Assembly (NCBI RefSeq): GCF_005780185.1
Contig: NZ_VBUI01000006.1
Coordinates: 109,447-173,446, forward strand
Length of the DNA: 64,000 nucleotides
Direction of reading: 5' to 3'
Origin: Halomonas urmiana
GTDB lineage: Bacteria > Pseudomonadota > Gammaproteobacteria > Pseudomonadales > Halomonadaceae
Shown piece after piece: positions 18,091-25,854 of the stretch. The position numbers and the translations under genes were made by a program. The notes below the pieces were generated by a model. That model saw only the letters and a list, made by a program, of their open reading frames with translations. It was not told the DNA's origin and did not search any database. Each line of letters opens with the position of its first letter. Position 1 is the stretch's first letter.

Positions 18091-19446
18091 ATGAAATACG
18101 AAACCCAGAGGGTGGCGCTGCCCTTCTTCATGGTGGCCATGGCGCTCTTCGCGCTGCAGGTGGTCTTCGGGCTGCTGGCCGCCACCGTCTACGCCTGGCC
18201 CAACTTCATGGCCGAGCTGATGCCCTTCAACATCATGCGCGTCAGCCATACCAACCTGCTGATCGTCTGGTTGCTGCTCGGCTTCATGGGCGCCACCTAC
18301 TACCTGATGCCGGAAGAGGCCGAGCGGGAGATCCATAGCCCGACCATCGCCTATATCCAGCTGGCGATCTTCGCCTTCGCCGGCGCCGCGGCGCTGGTCG
18401 GCTACCAGTTCGGGATCCACGAGGGGCGCGAGTTCCTCGAGCAGCCGTTCTGGGTCAAGGTACTGATCACCATCTCGTTCCTGATGTTCCTGTTCAATAC
18501 CAGCATGACCCTCGCCAAGGGGCGGCGAACCGCCATCAACCTGGTGCTGATGCTGGGCCTGTGGCTGGCCGCGGTGTTCTGGCTGTTCGCCTTCTACAAC
18601 CCCTCCAACCTCGCCGTGGACAAGCTCTACTGGTGGTGGGTGGTGCACCTCTGGGTCGAGGGCGTGTGGGAGCTGATCATGGCGGCGCTGCTGGGCTACC
18701 TGCTGATCAAGATGACCGGCGTCGACCGCGAGGTGATCGAGAAGTGGCTGTATATCATCGTCGGCCTGTCGCTGTTCTCCGGGCTGCTGGGCACCGGTCA
18801 CCACTACTACTGGATCGGCGCGCCGAGCTACTGGCAGCCCATCGGCAGCATCTTCTCCACCCTGGAGGTGATCCCCTTCTTCGCCATGGTGGTGTTCGCC
18901 TTCACCATGTTCTGGAAGGGCAGTCGTAACCACCCCAACAAGGCCGCCATGCTGTGGGCCCTGGGTTGCCCGACCGTGGCCTTCTTCGGCGCCGGCGTGT
19001 GGGGCTTCATGCACACCCTGCACTGGATCAACTACTACAGCCACGGCACCCAGGTCACCGCTGCCCACGGCCACCTGGCCTTCTACGGTGCCTACGTGAT
19101 GCTGATGCTTGGCATCATCACCTTCGCCATGCCGCAGCTGCGCCGCGTACAGCCCTACAACCAGGTGCTGAACATGTGGGGCTTCTGGATCATGACCGGG
19201 GCCATGTGCTTCATGACGTTCACGCTGACCTTCGCCGGTGTCGTCCAGACCCACCTGCAGCGCGTGCTGGGCATGAACTACATGGAGGTCCAGGACCAGC
19301 TCGGCCTCTTCTACCTGATGCGCCTGGGCGCCGGCGTGGCGGTGGCCATCGGGGCGGTGATGCTGATCTACGCCTTCTTCGGCCCGGCCCGCGAGCAGGT
19401 GCCGGCCGGCGGCACCCAGCTGACCGCAGGCCCCGATCGCGCCTGA
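18091..19446 (+). CDS. norB: Nitric oxide reductase subunit B (cNOR type)
   Basis: This 451-residue, 12-helix haem-copper-oxidase relative reduces 2 NO to N2O at a haem b3/FeB centre. The FeB/haem ligand segments are visible: HTNLLIVWLLLGFMGATYYL, VHLWVEGVWELI (His and the catalytic Glu) and GTGHHYYWIG (His-His). The absence of a long N-terminal quinol-oxidase extension and the presence of norC show it is the short, cytochrome c-dependent type. AAGGAG precedes the ATG. Confidence 0.97.
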   Translation: MKYETQRVALPFFMVAMALFALQVVFGLLAATVYAWPNFMAELMPFNIMRVSHTNLLIVWLLLGFMGATYYLMPEEAEREIHSPTIAYIQLAIFAFAGAAALVGYQFGIHEGREFLEQPFWVKVLITISFLMFLFNTSMTLAKGRRTAINLVLMLGLWLAAVFWLFAFYNPSNLAVDKLYWWWVVHLWVEGVWELIMAALLGYLLIKMTGVDREVIEKWLYIIVGLSLFSGLLGTGHHYYWIGAPSYWQPIGSIFSTLEVIPFFAMVVFAFTMFWKGSRNHPNKAAMLWALGCPTVAFFGAGVWGFMHTLHWINYYSHGTQVTAAHGHLAFYGAYVMLMLGIITFAMPQLRRVQPYNQVLNMWGFWIMTGAMCFMTFTLTFAGVVQTHLQRVLGMNYMEVQDQLGLFYLMRLGAGVAVAIGAVMLIYAFFGPAREQVPAGGTQLTAGPDRA

Positions 19447-19452
19447 CCCGCC

Positions 19453-19474
19453 GAGGGCCCCGCTCGGGGCCCTC
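19453..19474 (+). terminator. Hairpin between norB and norQ
   Basis: GAGGGCCCC and GGGGCCCTC form a perfect 9-bp stem with a 4-base loop. With no U tract and with norQ only 30 bp further on, it may act as partial attenuator or as a 3' RNA-stabilising structure that makes norCB more abundant than norQD. Confidence 0.55.
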
Positions 19475-19503
19475 GTCCGCTCACCATCACGGGAGTGACT
19501 CCC

Positions 19504-20316
19504 ATGCCGCTTTCCTCCGTGGCCACCCATGCCGACGAGCAAGAGATTCCCTACTACCAGAGCGTCGGCAACGAGTGCGCCCTGTTCGACCAGGCCTTCC
19601 AGCAGCGCCTGCCCATGCTGCTCAAGGGGCCGACCGGCTGCGGCAAGACGCGCTTCGTCAGCCATATGGCGGCCAGGCTCGGCAAGCCGCTGTTCACCGT
19701 CTCCTGCCACGATGATCTGACCGCCGCCGACCTCACCGGCCGCTACCTGCTGCAGGGCGGTGAGACCCGCTGGGTCGACGGCCCGCTGACCCGCGCGGTG
19801 CGCGAGGGCGGCATCTGCTACCTCGACGAGGTGGTGGAGGCGCGCAAGGACGTCACCGTGGTGCTGCACCCGCTGACCGACGACCGCCGCCTGCTGCCCT
19901 TAGAGCGTACCGGCGAGCTGCTCGAGGCGCCGGACGACTTCATGCTGGTGGTCTCCTACAACCCGGGCTATCAGCACATCCTCAAGTCGCTCAAGCCGAG
20001 CACCCGCCAGCGTTTCGTGGCGATGTCCTTCGACTTCCCGCCGCCGGCGGTGGAGCGCGACATCGTCGCCCGCGAGAGCGGCCTCGAGCCCGATCGCTGC
20101 GCGGCGCTGGTCAACCTGGCGGCGAGCCTGCGCGCCATGAAGGGCCAGGACCTGGAGGAGGGCGTCTCCACGCGCCTGCTGGTCTACTGTGCGACCCTGA
20201 TCGGCGCCGGCATGCCGATCCTGGAGGCCGCCCGTGCCACCTTGGTGGAGCCGCTCTCGGATGACGCGGACGTCCAGGAGGGGCTGATGGAAGCCATTCA
20301 GGCCACGTTCGGATAA
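19504..20316 (+). CDS. norQ: NorQ, MoxR-type AAA+ ATPase for NO reductase maturation
   Basis: This 270-residue AAA+ protein has Walker A GPTGCGKT, Walker B (GGICYLDEVVEA) and sensor 1 VSYNPGYQ. With NorD it is needed to insert the non-haem iron FeB into NorB. ATG 19504 was chosen over GTG 19495, because GGGAG lies 8 bp before the ATG and overlaps the GTG. It is followed by a 200-bp spacer containing a dispersed repeat before norD. Confidence 0.93.
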   Translation: MPLSSVATHADEQEIPYYQSVGNECALFDQAFQQRLPMLLKGPTGCGKTRFVSHMAARLGKPLFTVSCHDDLTAADLTGRYLLQGGETRWVDGPLTRAVREGGICYLDEVVEARKDVTVVLHPLTDDRRLLPLERTGELLEAPDDFMLVVSYNPGYQHILKSLKPSTRQRFVAMSFDFPPPAVERDIVARESGLEPDRCAALVNLAASLRAMKGQDLEEGVSTRLLVYCATLIGAGMPILEAARATLVEPLSDDADVQEGLMEAIQATFG

Positions 20317-20370
20317 AGGCTTTTCTCGAAGCCCTTTGATTGAGCCGGGCTGCTCCGGCGACAAGCCTCC

Positions 20371-20455
20371 GCGAGGGCGCTGTGAACCCCTCCCTGGGCG
20401 CTACTTTTGCCATCCATGGCAAAAGACCCTCGCTTCGTCTTGTCCCCGGGCGCCC
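20371..20455 (+). repeat. Dispersed intergenic repeat, copy A
   Basis: This roughly 85-bp element shares with 38912-38998 (opposite strand) a core reading CCTCCCTGGGCGCTAC, then a palindrome TTTGCCAT-CC-ATGGCAAA and a following CT-rich, GCGCC-ending part. Copy A lies between norQ and norD. Two copies 18.5 kb apart in different operons point to a family of small dispersed repeats. There is no open frame with a ribosome site. Confidence 0.8.
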
Positions 20456-20516
20456 ATGGCCCGCGGTGAAACGGGGAGGCATATCCCCCAGGCCATGTTT
20501 CCTCAGGAGACGTCAT

Positions 20517-22466
20517 ATGCTGGATTTTCTGGAAGTCGAGGAGACCGTCGGTCGCTTCTGGCACCGCTGGGCCTCGGGCGCGGCGAGCTACCCCGATCAC
20601 CCCGAGGCGGCCGTGACCCTCGAGAGCCTGCGCCCCATGCTCGGCGTCTTCTTCCGCGCCGGCGGCGGCGAGGCGGGGGTCGAGGTGGCCGCTATCGCCC
20701 GGCGCGCCTCGGCGCACAGACTGAGCCTGCGCCAGCGGCTGGGCCTCGACGAGGAGGACCTCGACCAGGCCCGCCGCGACGAGGAGAACCTGCTGCTGCC
20801 GCCGCGCCTGGCCCTCTTCCCCGAGGTCGCTCTCAACCGCGACCTCTACCTGTGGCTCACCGCCTTCCTGGCGGAAGCACGACCGGTGACGCTTTCCGCG
20901 GACCCGCTGCAGGCCGATCTCCTGCACTTGCACGAGGCGCGGCGCACCGCACGCGCCGCCCTGGCGCGCTTCCCGGGACTGACCGAGCGCTACGTGCGCC
21001 TGTGCGGCGAACTGTTGGCCATCCGTCCGCGGCGCAAGGGCCTGCCGCCCATGGAGGCCGCCCTGGAGGCCGCCCTGCGCGCGGAGCTGGGCGCGCCCGA
21101 TCCCGAGGAGCCCTGGGCCCGCGCCATGCAGCGGGCCATCCGCGAGCCGGCTCGTCCCCTGGACGACTTCCGCGCGCCGCGCGGCTATCGGCCGCTGCTG
21201 CCGGTGCCGCTGTGGGGCCAGGCCATCACCCTGGGCACCCGAGACGGGGCCCGCGAAGCCACGGTGGATGATGACGAAGACGCAACACATGCCGGGGGAG
21301 ATTCTTCCGAGGACGATCAGGGCAAGCGCAAGGCCGACCGCCGCGAGCAGGATCAGGCCGACCGCGACGACCCACTGATGCTCAACAACATGGAGAAGAT
21401 GCTCTCCTGGGCCGAGATGGTGAACCTCAACCGCCTCGTGGATGATGATGAAGAGGAGGACGCTAAGAAGGCCGCCGATCAGATCGACGAGATCGTGCTC
21501 ACCCCCAACCGCAAGAAGGCGGCCACCCGGCTCAAGCTCGACCTCGACCTGGCGCCGGACGAAGCCACCGGCGGCCGGCTGACGGGGCGTCATACCTACC
21601 CCGAATGGAACCATCGCAAGCAGGCCTACCTGCCCGATCACTGCGTGGTACTCAGCGGCGTGCAGGAGGAGGAGGGCGAGGACTGGACGCCGGACGAGAC
21701 CACCCGCCGGCGCATCCGCCGGGTGCGCCGGGAGTTCGAGGCCCTGCGCCCGCGGCGTGAGCTGCTGCGCGGCCAGCTGGACGGCAGCGAGCTCGACATG
21801 GACGCGGTGATCCGCGCACGCTGCGACCTGGCCGCCACCGGCGAGTCCAGTGACCGGCTCTACGTCGACAGCCGTACCCAGGCCCGCGACCTGGCGGTGT
21901 CGATCCTGGTCGACGTCTCGCTCTCCACCGAGGCTTGGCTGGAGGATCGCCGGGTGCTGGACGTGGCCAAGGAGGCGCTGCTGGTGCTGGGCCACGGCCT
22001 TTCCGGCTGCGGCGACGACTACGCCATCCACAGCTTCACCTCCCAGCGGCGCCACAAGGTGTGGGTCAACACCCTCAAGGGCTTCGACGAGCCCATGGGC
22101 GAGCGGGTCTCGCGGCGCATCGCCGCGCTCAAGCCCGGTTCCTACACCCGCATGGGGCCGGCCATCCGCCACCTGGCCGGGCAGCTCGCCGAGCGGCCCA
22201 ACCGGCATCGGCTGCTGCTGCTGCTGACCGACGGCAAGCCCAACGACAACGACTACTACGAGGGGCGCTATGGCATCGAGGACACCCGCAAGGCGGTGCT
22301 CGAAGCGCGCCGCCAGGAGGTACGGGTGTTCGGCGTGACCATCGACCGCGAGGCGGGGCGCTACATCCCCCACCTGTTCGGCCGCGGGGGCTACGCCATC
22401 GTGCAGCGCCCCGAACACCTCTCCCTGGCGCTGCCGGGTATCTACCGCCAGATCATCGCCACCTGA
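20517..22466 (+). CDS. norD: NorD, von Willebrand factor A protein for NO reductase maturation
   Basis: This 649-residue protein has a C-terminal vWFA domain with the metal-site motif DVSLST (about residues 466-471) and DGKPND further on. The middle part is very acidic (DDDEDAT, DDDEEEDAKK). NorD forms a complex with the ATPase NorQ and acts in FeB insertion into NorCB. ATG 20517 was chosen because TCAGGAGA lies just before it. An upstream in-frame extension would run through the dispersed repeat. Confidence 0.93.
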   Translation: MLDFLEVEETVGRFWHRWASGAASYPDHPEAAVTLESLRPMLGVFFRAGGGEAGVEVAAIARRASAHRLSLRQRLGLDEEDLDQARRDEENLLLPPRLALFPEVALNRDLYLWLTAFLAEARPVTLSADPLQADLLHLHEARRTARAALARFPGLTERYVRLCGELLAIRPRRKGLPPMEAALEAALRAELGAPDPEEPWARAMQRAIREPARPLDDFRAPRGYRPLLPVPLWGQAITLGTRDGAREATVDDDEDATHAGGDSSEDDQGKRKADRREQDQADRDDPLMLNNMEKMLSWAEMVNLNRLVDDDEEEDAKKAADQIDEIVLTPNRKKAATRLKLDLDLAPDEATGGRLTGRHTYPEWNHRKQAYLPDHCVVLSGVQEEEGEDWTPDETTRRRIRRVRREFEALRPRRELLRGQLDGSELDMDAVIRARCDLAATGESSDRLYVDSRTQARDLAVSILVDVSLSTEAWLEDRRVLDVAKEALLVLGHGLSGCGDDYAIHSFTSQRRHKVWVNTLKGFDEPMGERVSRRIAALKPGSYTRMGPAIRHLAGQLAERPNRHRLLLLLTDGKPNDNDYYEGRYGIEDTRKAVLEARRQEVRVFGVTIDREAGRYIPHLFGRGGYAIVQRPEHLSLALPGIYRQIIAT

Positions 22467-22504
22467 GGCCATCGCCAGTTGAACCCTCGCCGAGGAGGCG
22501 CGCC

Positions 22505-22714
22505 ATGACCATCCGAACCCGACTGAGCCTCGCCGTGGCGAGCTGGTGCCTGGCCGCCGTGGCGCTGGTGCTGCCGCTGGCCTGGCTGATCAACACCCGT
22601 GACTGGGGGGTGGCGCTGATGCTGGTCGTGCCCTTCGCGGTCTACGGCCTGCTGCGCCTGGGCCACGCCCTGGAGGGCTGGGCACGGGCGATGCCGCCGC
22701 CCTCGGGGCAGTGA
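22505..22714 (+). CDS. Small membrane protein downstream of norD
   Basis: The 69-residue protein has two hydrophobic helices (LAVASWCLAAVALVLPLAWL and VALMLVVPFAVYGLLRLGHAL). A GAGGAGG ribosome site lies upstream of ATG 22505, 38 bp after norD. I do not recognise a family. The position suggests a part in nor expression or assembly, but nothing in the sequence proves it. Confidence 0.6.
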   Translation: MTIRTRLSLAVASWCLAAVALVLPLAWLINTRDWGVALMLVVPFAVYGLLRLGHALEGWARAMPPPSGQ

Positions 22715-22726
22715 GGCCGGCCCGCC

Positions 22727-23017
22727 TCAGGCCAGCCGCGCCGCCAGGACGCCGGCGCCGATCAGCGCCAGCGTCAGCAGCACCAGTCCCATGAAGGTCC
22801 CCCGCCACGCCGGCGTGGCGGCGCGCAGGTTGAGATAGACCATCAGCAGCCGCTGGGCCTTGAAGCCGGTGGCGGCGATCACCAGCCCCGCCGACCACAG
22901 CGGCAGCGCCTGAGCGTCCTCGGGGGCCAGCCGCGCCGAGAGCATCGAGAACAGCGTCAGGGCCATCAGCGTGGCCCAGGTCGCGAGCAGGCGGCGAGAT
23001 CCGGGAAGCATGGTCAT
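22727..23017 (-). CDS. norF: NorF-like / cytochrome c oxidase subunit IV-like small membrane protein
   Basis: This protein of 96 residues has three hydrophobic helices (ATWATLMALTLFSML, LWSAGLVIAATGFKAQRLLM, MGLVLLTLALIGAGVLA), matching NorF and prokaryotic COX IV-type proteins. It follows norE on the minus strand. NorEF are accessory to cNOR in Paracoccus and Pseudomonas, needed for full activity. GTG 23023 is also possible, but GAGG spaced 5 bp from ATG 23017 supports the latter. Confidence 0.7.
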   Translation of the reverse strand: MTMLPGSRRLLATWATLMALTLFSMLSARLAPEDAQALPLWSAGLVIAATGFKAQRLLMVYLNLRAATPAWRGTFMGLVLLTLALIGAGVLAARLA

Positions 23018-23057
23018 GGTCACCTCGGGAGAGAGTCCTCAGCTTGATGGAGAGCCT

Positions 23058-23639
23058 TCAGCGCAATAGATAGAGCAGCGGGTAGAGCAGGATCCAGATC
23101 AGGTCGACCATGTGCCAGAAGGCCGCGGCGGTCTCCACGTTCTCGGGGGAAGTGCGCCAGGTCACCAGCGCCAGCAGCGCCAGGCCGAACAGCACGTGGG
23201 CGAAGTGGAAGGCGGTGAGCCCGTAGTAGAAGCCGAAGAAGGCGTTGGTCTCCGGGGTGATGCCGGCGGCGAACTTGCCGGCATACTCGACCCCCTTGAT
23301 CATGCCGAACAGCACGCCCAGCGCCATGGCCCCGCCCAGCCACTGACGGGCCCGGCGGATCCGCTCGACGCTCACCGCCTCCACGGCCAGGGCCACGCAG
23401 AGCCCGCTGGTCAGCAGCACCAGGGTGTTGAGCCCGCCGACCAGCGGGTCGAGCTGGCGCTGGGAGGCGTCGAACAGCGCCGTCGCGCCGACACGCTCCG
23501 CGGCATAGAGGGCGAAGAAGGCGCTGAACACCAGCATCTCGCTCAAGATCAGCACCCACATCAGCGGGTTGCCGGGCAGCGCCGAGAGCGGCCCCCAGCC
23601 GGGGTTGGGCAGCTCGCGTGGCAAGGCGCGCTCGCTCAT
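23058..23639 (-). CDS. norE: NorE, cytochrome c oxidase subunit III-like protein
   Basis: This 193-residue protein has five hydrophobic helices of the COX III fold: NPLMWVLILSEMLVFSAFFALYAAERV, then GGLNTLVLLTSGLCVALAVEAV, FGFYYGLTAFHFAHVLFGLALL and VDLIWILLYPLLYLLR. NorE is an accessory to NO reductase. The start ATG 23639 overlaps the stop of the upstream membrane protein in ATGA, so the two are translationally coupled. Confidence 0.88.
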   Translation of the reverse strand: MSERALPRELPNPGWGPLSALPGNPLMWVLILSEMLVFSAFFALYAAERVGATALFDASQRQLDPLVGGLNTLVLLTSGLCVALAVEAVSVERIRRARQWLGGAMALGVLFGMIKGVEYAGKFAAGITPETNAFFGFYYGLTAFHFAHVLFGLALLALVTWRTSPENVETAAAFWHMVDLIWILLYPLLYLLR

Positions 23640-24100
23640 GCGTCCGCCAGGGTGACCCGGGCGCCGCCGAAGGCCAGGCTCGTCGGGTCGCGCACCGGCT
23701 CGTTGGCGGTCAGGCGGCTGATGCCCACGCCGCAGCGCGCCACCATCCAGATCAGGCAGGCGGTGAAATAAACGTAGCCCAGCGCCCAGGGTGCCACGGC
23801 GGGGGCGCCGACCAGCCCTAGCAGCTGCCAGGTGGCGACGAAGCCCACCCCGCCCAGCAGCCCCAGCCAGAAGGTGCGGATCTGGAACTGCAGGTGGCTC
23901 TTCACCCAAGGCGCGGCGTCGCGCCTCTTGGCGTGGGCGATCAGCACGCCGAGGGGCGCGGTGACCACGGCCAGTACGCTGCCCAGGAACAGCAGGTAGA
24001 CGACGATGGCGGCGCCGCGCCCGCGGGCAGCCTGGTCCGTGTTGAGGCAACCGTCGTGGCCCGGGGAGTGGAGCTGAGGGTGGGGCTGGGTGTGGGACAT
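23636..24100 (-). CDS. DUF4870/Tic20-like membrane protein, first gene of the norE operon
   Basis: This 154-residue protein begins with a His-containing hydrophilic part (MSHTQPHPQLHSPGHDG) followed by about four hydrophobic helices (IVVYLLFLGSVLAVVTAPLGVLIAHAK, FWLGLLGGVGFVATWQLLGLVG, YVYFTACLIWMVARCGVGI). The pattern, with PWVKSHLQFQIRTFW before the second helix, fits DUF4870-type proteins. It is coupled to norE by a 4-bp overlap. Upstream lie weak DNR- and NsrR-type sites in the same order as at norCB. Confidence 0.65.
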   Translation of the reverse strand: MSHTQPHPQLHSPGHDGCLNTDQAARGRGAAIVVYLLFLGSVLAVVTAPLGVLIAHAKRRDAAPWVKSHLQFQIRTFWLGLLGGVGFVATWQLLGLVGAPAVAPWALGYVYFTACLIWMVARCGVGISRLTANEPVRDPTSLAFGGARVTLADA

Positions 24101-24154
24101 CGGGGAGCACCTCGCATCCGGCAGTCGGCCGGGGTCCGCATCGAGGGCCGGCCT

Positions 24155-24177
24155 ATTGATGTATTTCATATGCCACT
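24155..24177. promoter_or_regulatory. Weak NsrR-type site upstream of the norE operon
   Basis: On the minus strand the right half AAATACATCAA matches the NsrR half-site over AAATACAT. The left half (around TGGCATAT) is only a partial match. It overlaps the transcription start predicted from the DNR-like site at 24203-24216, as the NsrR site does at norCB. Confidence 0.4.
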
Positions 24178-24202
24178 ATAGCGCGGGGCGCGGCGGCCTT
24201 CC

Positions 24203-24216
24203 CTGGCCTGGATCAA
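24203..24216. promoter_or_regulatory. Degenerate DNR/FNR-type site upstream of the norE operon
   Basis: On the minus strand TTGATCCAGGCCAG keeps one perfect half-site (TTGAT) and a 3-of-5 second half. A start 41.5 bp downstream would be near 24168. Weak on its own, but its placement repeats that at norCB. Confidence 0.4.
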
Positions 24217-24235
24217 GTCCGCGCCCCTAAACGCG

Positions 24236-24257
24236 AATGCCGCCTGTGAGCGGCATT
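24236..24257 (-). terminator. Hairpin terminator after narK1
   Basis: AATGCCGC and GCGGCATT form a perfect 8-bp stem with a 6-base loop, 40 bp beyond the narK1 stop. It separates the narK unit from the norE promoter. Confidence 0.7.
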
Positions 24258-24299
24258 CCTGAGGTGGCGTTCCTGACTTGGCGTGAGTGGCGCAGCGGA

Positions 24300-25691
24300 T
24301 CAGGCCTCGGCCTGCCGGTCCGGGCGCGGCGCGGCGTCGTCGGCGGTTTTTTCAGCGGCTTCTCGTCCAGCGGCATGGCGGGCCGCCGGCTCCTGGAGCT
24401 CCGGCAGGTAGCGATAGCGCTCCTCGCCGAGCTCCGGCACCCGGGCGCGCTCCATGCGGCGGATGGCACCGTGCATCCAGATCAGCGAGATCGCCACCAG
24501 CACGAAGAGCACCATGTAGGAGCTGGTCCAGACCCCGGTGAGGTCGAGCACGATGCCGAACAGGATGGGCAGAAAGAAGCCGCCCAGGCCGCCGATCATG
24601 CCGACCAGGCCGCCCACCGAGCCGACGTTCTCCGGGTAGTAGACCGGGATGTGCTTGTAGACCGCGGCCTTGCCCAGCGACATGAAGAAGCCCAGCAGCA
24701 CGGTCAGCACCACCACGCCCCACAGCGGCATGGCGAGCGAGAAGGCGATCTGCTCCTCCTTGCCCTCCACCACATAGTGGGTCTCGGGGTAGGCGAGCAG
24801 GAACAGGCAGACCAGCGAGGCGATGAAGGTCAGGTACATGATCGAGCGCGCGCCGTAGCGATCGGACATCCAGCCGCCGAGCGCCCGGAAGACGCTGGCC
24901 GGCAGGGTGTAGAGGGCGGCCAGCGAGCCGGCCACGGCGATGCTGACGTCGTAGGCCCCCACGTAGTAGCGCGGCAGGTAGGAGGCCAGGGCGACGAAGG
25001 CGCCGAAGACGAAGAAGTAGTAGAGGGCGAAGCGCCACACCTGCAGGTGCTTGAGCGGGGCCAGCTGTTCCCGGGCGGAGGTGGCCTTGCCGCCCTGACC
25101 GCGCCGGGAGCGCGTCAGCGGATCCTCCTTGGAGAACACCCAGAAGCCCACGGCCACCACGGTCAGCACGATGGCGTAGACCACCGCGGTCTGCTCCCAG
25201 CCCAGCGCCAGCAGCAGGAAGGGCGCGGCGAAGTTGGTCACCGCCGCCCCGGCGTTGCCGGCGCCGAAGATGCCCAGCGCCGTGCCCTGGCGCTCCTTCT
25301 CGAACCAGTAGGAGGTATAGGCGATGCCGACGATGAACGAGCCGCCGGCCAGGCCGACGCCGAGGGCCGCGACCAGGAACATCGCGTAGGACTCGACGAA
25401 GGAGAGCAGGAAGACGCAGGCCGCGGTGACCAGCATCAGCAGGCTGAAGACGCGCCGGCCGCCGAACTGCTCGGTCCAGATGCCGAGGAAGATACGGCTG
25501 ATCGAGCCGGTCAGGATCGGGGTGGCCACCAGGATGCCGAACTGGGTCTCGTTGAGGCCGAGGTCCTGCTTGATCTTGATGCCGATGATGGAAAAGATCG
25601 TCCACACCGCGAAGCAGGTGGTAAACGCCAGGGTGCTGAGTGATAGCGCCCGGATCTGTTGGGGCCGGGTCACCCCCTCGAGGTGTTTCAT
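24300..25691 (-). CDS. narK1: Nitrate/nitrite transporter, NarK1 type
   Basis: This 463-residue, 12-helix major facilitator protein has both substrate arginines, in TPILTGSISRIFLG (helix 2) and LPASVFRALGGWMSD (helix 8). It also has the nitrate-signature helix LGIFGAGNAGAAVTN. NarK1-type carriers are thought to import nitrate with protons to start respiration. The C-terminus is long and hydrophilic (EPAARHAAGREAAEK). AAGGAGG precedes ATG 25691. A DNR-type site and two NarL-type elements lie upstream, so it has its own promoter behind narK2. Confidence 0.93.
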   Translation of the reverse strand: MKHLEGVTRPQQIRALSLSTLAFTTCFAVWTIFSIIGIKIKQDLGLNETQFGILVATPILTGSISRIFLGIWTEQFGGRRVFSLLMLVTAACVFLLSFVESYAMFLVAALGVGLAGGSFIVGIAYTSYWFEKERQGTALGIFGAGNAGAAVTNFAAPFLLLALGWEQTAVVYAIVLTVVAVGFWVFSKEDPLTRSRRGQGGKATSAREQLAPLKHLQVWRFALYYFFVFGAFVALASYLPRYYVGAYDVSIAVAGSLAALYTLPASVFRALGGWMSDRYGARSIMYLTFIASLVCLFLLAYPETHYVVEGKEEQIAFSLAMPLWGVVVLTVLLGFFMSLGKAAVYKHIPVYYPENVGSVGGLVGMIGGLGGFFLPILFGIVLDLTGVWTSSYMVLFVLVAISLIWMHGAIRRMERARVPELGEERYRYLPELQEPAARHAAGREAAEKTADDAAPRPDRQAEA

Positions 25692-25756
25692 GTCGTGCCT
25701 CCTTCGGCGTGCATGAATGGTCGCTTTCCAGACTGGCAGGCGGGGGGCGGGAGATA

Positions 25757-25770
25757 TTGACGTGCATCAA
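25757..25770. promoter_or_regulatory. DNR/FNR-type site of narK1
   Basis: TTGACGTGCATCAA has both half-sites (TTGAC, ATCAA). Centred 72 bp before the narK1 start, it predicts a transcript start near 25722. Confidence 0.8.
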
Positions 25771-25784
25771 GCCCGCCGCCCCGC

Positions 25785-25821
25785 TACCCCTTGATATTTC
25801 AGGCCTATCCCTTTGGGAGTA
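25785..25821. promoter_or_regulatory. NarL heptamers upstream of narK1
   Basis: TACCCCT (25785-25791) matches the TACYYMT heptamer exactly. TATCCCT-TT-GGGAGTA (25806-25821) is a near-consensus 7-2-7 inverted pair. These are placed upstream of the DNR-type site, as expected for nitrate-dependent activation by NarL. Confidence 0.65.
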
Positions 25822-25854
25822 GGGCGCCTGTCGGCGCCCCGCTCCGCCGATGGT

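Noticed and set aside
18073..19869. A 598-codon open frame on the minus strand across norB and norQ
   Set aside because: It spans two clear genes in antisense, is rich in low-complexity His/Gln/Gly, and has no family features.
20298..22472. A long open frame on the minus strand across norD
   Set aside because: It is a shadow frame of a GC-rich gene: norD on the plus strand has a ribosome site, a vWFA domain and operon context, while the minus frame has no recognisable domain.
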